A DNA stretch of 8,764 bases from Ignavibacteriota bacterium (GTDB taxonomy: Bacteria > Bacteroidota > Ignavibacteria > UBA10030 > SZUA-254). The DNA lies in NCBI GenBank assembly GCA_016191715.1, contig JACPVN010000311.1, positions 1 to 8,764 of the forward strand, written 5' to 3'. The position numbers and the translations under genes are program-made. Position 1 is the first letter of the stretch, and the number at the start of each line of letters is the position of its first letter. The notes beneath the pieces are model-generated. The model had not been told where the DNA came from. It saw only the letters and a program-made list of their open reading frames with translations, and made no database searches. Of the stretch, positions 4,806 through 8,764 are shown one piece after another.

Positions 4806-7700
4806 TCACTCCCTCCATCCTCTCACCCACTCCGTTCCGCACATCGTTCGGTACGGACAGTGCGGACACTGTTTTTCCAAATCGTCTGTCGGTGTGAAAT
4901 CATTTTTCACATCAAAGATTTCTTCAATGATATTGAAGATGATTGGCTCAACTGCACGATAGACTTCAGCATCAGAAATTTCGTCATCACCTAATCCCAC
5001 TTCAATTGACTCATCAATGTCTTTTTTACCGAGGAACAAATATGCAGGCGTAATCTTCTCGATTCCTTTTCCCGTCAGTTCATTGTAGAGAAGCATGTAC
5101 ATCGGAAGTTGGAACGATTGAATTGCTTCACCCCAGGTTGACGAATCTTCAGGATTGAGTTTATTGCGCTTGATGCTGACATACGTGTCATCTTTGCCGG
5201 TTTTATAATCAAGGATGTATGTGTGTTCGCCGCGTAATTCCACACGGTCAATTCTCCCCGTGAATGTATAACCGTTTTTCTCAACGCTCATCGGTTTCTC
5301 CAATCCGCTGATAACGATTTTCCCGTTGCTTGCAAGCGGTACCTGATAGTTTTCAATAAATTGCCAGAGTTGCGTGCCGATTTGCCTCTTGAGAAGAAAT
5401 GTCGTTCCCGTCAGTTCTTCTCCGAAGTTCTGTTTGAAGTATTCATCGAGCGTTTTTAGCAATCGTTTCTGAGTAAGATGTTCGGTAGGTATCGGTTTTC
5501 CTTCAAACGGTTTGAAGTATTCCGTGAGAACGCTATGCACAATGTTTCCGATTTCTACGTTGTCAACATCCTCACTTGCTTCACTTCGTTCCCGCAATCG
5601 AAGAACATTCTGATAATAAAATCTCAACTGACATTTGAGATACGTATCCAGCGAGTGAGAGCTGAACTGAATCCGTTGGTGCAAATGACGAAGCATTTCG
5701 GTCGTCTTTTTAATTGGCTCCGGCTTTTTGTTCGCGAGCCGGACATGGTACTTGGCAACCTGTTCATACGATTTCAAATCAACTTTACCATCACGTTGCT
5801 GTAACTTCCAGAGCACCTTTTCAACGAAGCGGGATTTCTCTTTTCCTCCCGCTTCAGTTTCCGTGTAGAAGAGATGAACTTCTTTTGCGGAATGAATCGC
5901 GAGCGTGAAGTAATATTCAATCAACTGCTCGCGGTCGCGGGCAGTTTCTAATCCCAGCAATTTCCTGACAGGTTGTGGAAGCAACACGTCCTCACTCCGT
6001 GAGCCGGGAAGTACGTCATCGTTTGCGTCGAGAATGTAGAGCGTATCGAATTTCAGGTTGCGCGTTTCCAGCAAGCCAAGGGTTTGCAAACCTTTTAACG
6101 GCGTCCCGGAAAACGGAACCGACTCAGACGCAATAAGACTTCGGACAAGTGTGAAATATGCCAACGGTTCTTCAAATCGCTTTTCCGCAAGGAGAGAATT
6201 CGACAATCCACCTAACGCTTCAATCAATCGCTCGACATACGGGCGGAAATACGGATGAAGATTTGCCGTGCTGTGTTCAAAGATGAAAGTGAGAACTTCA
6301 ATCGCACTGCGTGCAAACTCACCGATGGAACTGAATTCATTCAACTTCCTGATTGTATGATTATGAATCGTACAGAGATGTTGACGAAGTTGTTCGCTTG
6401 AAATTTCTTCACCTATGCTTGCCAACCGTTCCAACGTTTCTTCAAAAAACTCCGCATCGTTTTCAATCTGTTCAAGCGTGAACAATGCCTTCGAGCGATG
6501 TTCAAGCAAATGTTCTTCAAGCGAATGAAAGAGAATGCGCGTAACATCCGAGCGTTTTCCGAAGCGAATGTTCTTCGTGTACGGATGAAGGACGAACTTC
6601 AAATAACTCTTGGCCGAAAACTTGCCGTGAAATGCCGAGCCGAGCAGTTCCATCAAACTATTTATAAATCCATACGCAGGAGTTCGCACGAGAGGATAGC
6701 CGAGCGCAATGTTGTAGTTCTCCTCAGGAATGAGCGAGAGAGCATGATGGAAAACTGGAAACAACGCTTCAGAACCCGGAAGTACAATTGCGATTTTTTC
6801 ATCCACACTCTTTTCTTGTATCTTCTTTTGAAGTTCAGCCGCGAGGGCAAAGGTTTGTCCGTGTGTGTCGGGGGCTTTAATGAAATGGAGTGATGGAGTA
6901 TTGGAGTTATGTTCGTCAGAGGCGCAATCGCCCTTGGCAGAGAGTAGTTGAGTAGTTGAGTGGTTGAGATTTTGTTGGTTTGTTGAAATACCTGATTTCT
7001 GCAACTGCTCCAGTAAACCGATTCCATCCTGAAAGATGAAGGAAACATTTTCCCGTTCAAGAAGATTGGTGATTATTTTCTTCTCGGTGTTCGTGAATGC
7101 GTAGAATCCTGCAAAGATGATTTGCTGAAACGGTTCGAGATTGATTTCTCCAATCTTTCCGGCAACAGTTCTGTACGATGTTGCTCGCGTGGAGTAACCG
7201 TTGTGAACAACTCGCCTGTAAAAATTTTCGTAATAGTAACTGAGAGCATGGAATTTCAGAAACTCAACCGATGAAAGAACCTCTTTCACTCTTGGAAGCG
7301 GAAGATTTGCAAGAGCGACTGCTTCCAATTCACGGAACAACTGCCTTCCGACCGGCACAAACGCATCGAGCGAAACAAAATGTTCTGCGCCGACTTTTTC
7401 ATGCGCCTCGGTATGTACATCGAAGAGAAGCGATAACGCGTCTGCAGTTTCCAGATTCTTTGTATGAACACCGAGCAGTTCGCGATGCAGCAATTCGATA
7501 AACGTTTCAATCGAAAATATGCGCGGCGGAATGTAACTCGATTGATGCCGTTCGGCAAGCATTTTCCGGAGAACGTGTGCAGGACGCTTTCCGGGAAACA
7601 CGATCATAGTGTTGGAGTAATTCCGTTCCTCGGAATGCAACCGTATGGCGATTTCCTCAAGCAATCCAACTTCCGGCGGGAGTATGGTGACGTTCTTCAT
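4806..7700 (-). CDS. addB: AddB-like PD-(D/E)XK nuclease subunit of helicase-nuclease
   Basis: This 964-residue protein is the partner of the AddA-like protein encoded just upstream; the pair would resect double-strand breaks. The start at ATG 7700 is chosen over ATG 7718 because it overlaps the AddA stop as ATGA and has GGAGGG 4 nt upstream. The N-terminal part is a degenerate superfamily 1 helicase fold: VFPGKRPAHVLRKML (34-48) sits where Walker A is expected but lacks GxGKT, so ATPase activity here is unlikely. FDTLYILDANDDVLPGSRSED (551-571) is a typical AddB block. The C-terminal nuclease has H722, D818 (GRIDR), D831-Y-K833 (DYKTG) and Q864/Y868 (QLPMY). C690 together with C945, C948 and C954 (CPHCPYRTMC) match the four-cysteine iron-sulfur staple of AddB. 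A linker at about 236-272 contains octanucleotide repeats. The length is somewhat below the approximately 1160 residues of Bacillus AddB. Confidence 0.88.
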   Translation of the reverse strand: MKNVTILPPEVGLLEEIAIRLHSEERNYSNTMIVFPGKRPAHVLRKMLAERHQSSYIPPRIFSIETFIELLHRELLGVHTKNLETADALSLLFDVHTEAHEKVGAEHFVSLDAFVPVGRQLFRELEAVALANLPLPRVKEVLSSVEFLKFHALSYYYENFYRRVVHNGYSTRATSYRTVAGKIGEINLEPFQQIIFAGFYAFTNTEKKIITNLLERENVSFIFQDGIGLLEQLQKSGISTNQQNLNHSTTQLLSAKGDCASDEHNSNTPSLHFIKAPDTHGQTFALAAELQKKIQEKSVDEKIAIVLPGSEALFPVFHHALSLIPEENYNIALGYPLVRTPAYGFINSLMELLGSAFHGKFSAKSYLKFVLHPYTKNIRFGKRSDVTRILFHSLEEHLLEHRSKALFTLEQIENDAEFFEETLERLASIGEEISSEQLRQHLCTIHNHTIRKLNEFSSIGEFARSAIEVLTFIFEHSTANLHPYFRPYVERLIEALGGLSNSLLAEKRFEEPLAYFTLVRSLIASESVPFSGTPLKGLQTLGLLETRNLKFDTLYILDANDDVLPGSRSEDVLLPQPVRKLLGLETARDREQLIEYYFTLAIHSAKEVHLFYTETEAGGKEKSRFVEKVLWKLQQRDGKVDLKSYEQVAKYHVRLANKKPEPIKKTTEMLRHLHQRIQFSSHSLDTYLKCQLRFYYQNVLRLRERSEASEDVDNVEIGNIVHSVLTEYFKPFEGKPIPTEHLTQKRLLKTLDEYFKQNFGEELTGTTFLLKRQIGTQLWQFIENYQVPLASNGKIVISGLEKPMSVEKNGYTFTGRIDRVELRGEHTYILDYKTGKDDTYVSIKRNKLNPEDSSTWGEAIQSFQLPMYMLLYNELTGKGIEKITPAYLFLGKKDIDESIEVGLGDDEISDAEVYRAVEPIIFNIIEEIFDVKNDFTPTDDLEKQCPHCPYRTMCGTEWVRGWRE
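6883..6906 (-). repeat. 8-nt periodic repeat in the addB linker (CTCCAxxx type)
   Basis: On the minus strand the three units are CTCCAATA, CTCCATCA and CTCCATTT. They encode residues of about 265-273 (NSNTPSLHF). Together they span 24 bp, which keeps the frame. Confidence 0.55.
6943..6966 (-). repeat. 8-nt tandem repeat in the addB linker (CAACYACT x3)
   Basis: On the minus strand the units are CAACCACT, CAACTACT and CAACTACT, encoding about residues 245-253 (LNHSTTQLL). The unit length is not a multiple of three, but three units are, so the array is in frame. It is related in sequence to the repeat 36 bp away at 6883-6906. Confidence 0.65.
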
Positions 7701-8764
7701 GCAACCCTCCGAACGCATTTCATATCAACATACGCAAGTGCGCCTTCAATCTTTTTCTCGACGAAGAGTTGACGAACAAGCATCATGTAATTCTGTACCT
7801 GTTTAATGTATGATTCCTTTTCTGCACCCGTTTTGAAATCAAGAACCAAAACCGAATCGGTATCAATAATCAACCGGTCAGCACGGTGGAGTTGTCCGTT
7901 CGCTCCGACAATCTCCTGCTCAGTCAAAATCTTTCGTCCTGGTGCCGGCGTGAAAAACGTGTTCACTTCCCTCACCGCGAGAAATTCTTTGATTTGCCTC
8001 GCGGCTGCATCTCTTTCATTGATTTGAAAACTCCGTTGTCGTACCCCTTCCAATGAACGAGTGATAATTGCATCAAGGTGAACATCAACATATTCAATAT
8101 TTGATAAAACAGCATGGATGATTTCTCCACGAGTCGTATCTTCCAAGCGGATGTTCTCAACGTTCACGGCTTGCTTCAACCCTTGCGATGGATGATGAAG
8201 CAGATTCGCTTCAAGTTCTTTTTGTTCTTCACGTTGTTCTCGTTCCATCGGTGAGCCGATGGTAAAACCGTCCTCCGGCAAGAACGCCGATGGCTCGTTT
8301 CCATATTTTGATTTGACGCTCAGAACATACATCTCCTCCCGCGCCCTTGTCAGTGTTACATAGAGTTTGTTCAACTCGTCAACTTTTCTCTTCGTCGAGT
8401 CTTCATCATAAATCTTGCCAAGCAGAGCGCTTGATTCCGACCAATCTTTTTTCGAGCGAATCAACCGGACTCCATCTTCTTCCGTTGTAATTGCCAGATT
8501 GTTTGTCTTGGGACGACTATCATATAAGAGAGCAATCACCACCGGGAAGCCAAGCCCCTTTGCTTTATGCACGGTCATGATTGTCACGGCATCTTCGCCG
8601 GATGATTTTTCGAGATTCCACGTATCGTCATCATCGCTTTCTTCCGCGTACTCGAGAAAATCTTTCAGGTTGTTGTTCCCTTTTTCTTCAAACTGTTTGA
8701 TAACTTCAAGAAACTTCACCAGCGCGGCTTCTTCTTCGTTGAACGAATCAAACAAACCGAACGC
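7697..8764 (-). CDS. addA: AddA/RecB-like helicase-nuclease, C-terminal part
   Basis: The 355 visible residues are the C-terminal end of a UvrD-family helicase-nuclease; the frame is open to the right edge, so the N-terminal ATPase core (Walker A and B) lies outside the window. A TTG at 8755 is in frame but is not a plausible start. Visible helicase motifs are VTIMTVHKAKGLGFPVV (about residues 60-76 of the visible part) and LNKLYVTLTRARE (131-143, with R140 and R142). The C-terminal PD-(D/E)XK nuclease has GEIIH217, RAD296R, D309-F-K311 (VLDFKTG) and Q322/Y326 (QVQNY), all intact. It lacks the cysteine cluster, as expected for AddA. The helicase would drive 3'-5' unwinding and its nuclease would cut one strand, with AddB cutting the other. 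The stop codon overlaps the addB start by ATGA. AddA is preferred over RecB because an AddB-type gene follows and no RecC or RecD is seen. Confidence 0.88.
   Translation of the reverse strand, partial: AFGLFDSFNEEEAALVKFLEVIKQFEEKGNNNLKDFLEYAEESDDDDTWNLEKSSGEDAVTIMTVHKAKGLGFPVVIALLYDSRPKTNNLAITTEEDGVRLIRSKKDWSESSALLGKIYDEDSTKRKVDELNKLYVTLTRAREEMYVLSVKSKYGNEPSAFLPEDGFTIGSPMEREQREEQKELEANLLHHPSQGLKQAVNVENIRLEDTTRGEIIHAVLSNIEYVDVHLDAIITRSLEGVRQRSFQINERDAAARQIKEFLAVREVNTFFTPAPGRKILTEQEIVGANGQLHRADRLIIDTDSVLVLDFKTGAEKESYIKQVQNYMMLVRQLFVEKKIEGALAYVDMKCVRRVA
7701..7710 (-). promoter_or_regulatory. addB ribosome binding site within the addA 3' end
   Basis: GGAGGG at 7710-7705 on the minus strand, followed by TTGC and the ATG at 7700. 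It is the strongest Shine-Dalgarno in the window. It decides the start of addB and, with the ATGA overlap, points to translational coupling. Confidence 0.8.

Noticed and set aside
4522..4962. 146-residue open frame on the plus strand across the addB/PLD-SNF2 junction
   Set aside because: It overlaps two well-supported minus-strand genes and its Ser/Pro/His-rich translation has no recognisable domain.
7701..7718. Alternative addB start at ATG 7718
   Set aside because: It lies upstream of the GGAGGG site and would add six residues; the ATGA overlap with correct Shine-Dalgarno spacing favours 7700.

Overview
The window comes from a bacterium of roughly 45% GC. It holds a recombination/defence-type gene block on the minus strand plus a small transposon cluster. 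The IS200-like transposase variant, its hairpin repeats and the AddB type recall the Bacteroidota/Chlorobi/Ignavibacteriota supergroup. That placement is an impression from protein style, not a demonstrated assignment.

Right side (8764 to 4806, minus strand): the C-terminal part of an AddA/RecB-like helicase-nuclease runs off the window edge. It is followed by a complete AddB-like PD-(D/E)XK nuclease subunit. The two genes share a 4-nt ATGA overlap with a strong GGAGGG ribosome binding site, so they are almost certainly translationally coupled. Together they would form a double-strand-break end-resection complex that feeds homologous recombination and degrades foreign linear DNA.

Centre (4754 to 1371, minus strand): 51 nt after addB starts an 1127-residue protein with an N-terminal phospholipase-D-type (HxK...N...E) nuclease-like domain fused to a full SNF2/RapA-type helicase motor. 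It resembles the ATPase components of restriction-like defence systems and may be cotranscribed with addAB.

Left side (1370 to 1): a solo IS200-like TnpA gene sits in an approximately 578-bp element bounded by hairpins (745-1322). Directly beside it lies a 143-bp internally deleted, MITE-like copy (513-655), which keeps the same hairpin order and spacing and even the last codons of tnpA. Left of this are two divergent genes: a 60-residue plus-strand protein carrying an S-x3-E-G motif like the inhibitory helix of Fic proteins, and, on the minus strand, the first 89 residues of what looks like a large Eco57I-type (type IIG) restriction-modification methylase.

The PLD-SNF2 ATPase and the Eco57I-type methylase, separated only by the small gene and the transposon cluster, form a plausible methylase-plus-translocase defence locus next to addAB. 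The pairing recalls the DrmD/DrmMI genes of DISARM, but no drmA, drmB or separate drmC is seen here. The strongest unusual signals are the MITE/parent pair with covarying hairpins, the Fic-inhibitor-like orphan with a palindrome over its start codon, and octanucleotide repeats inside addB.
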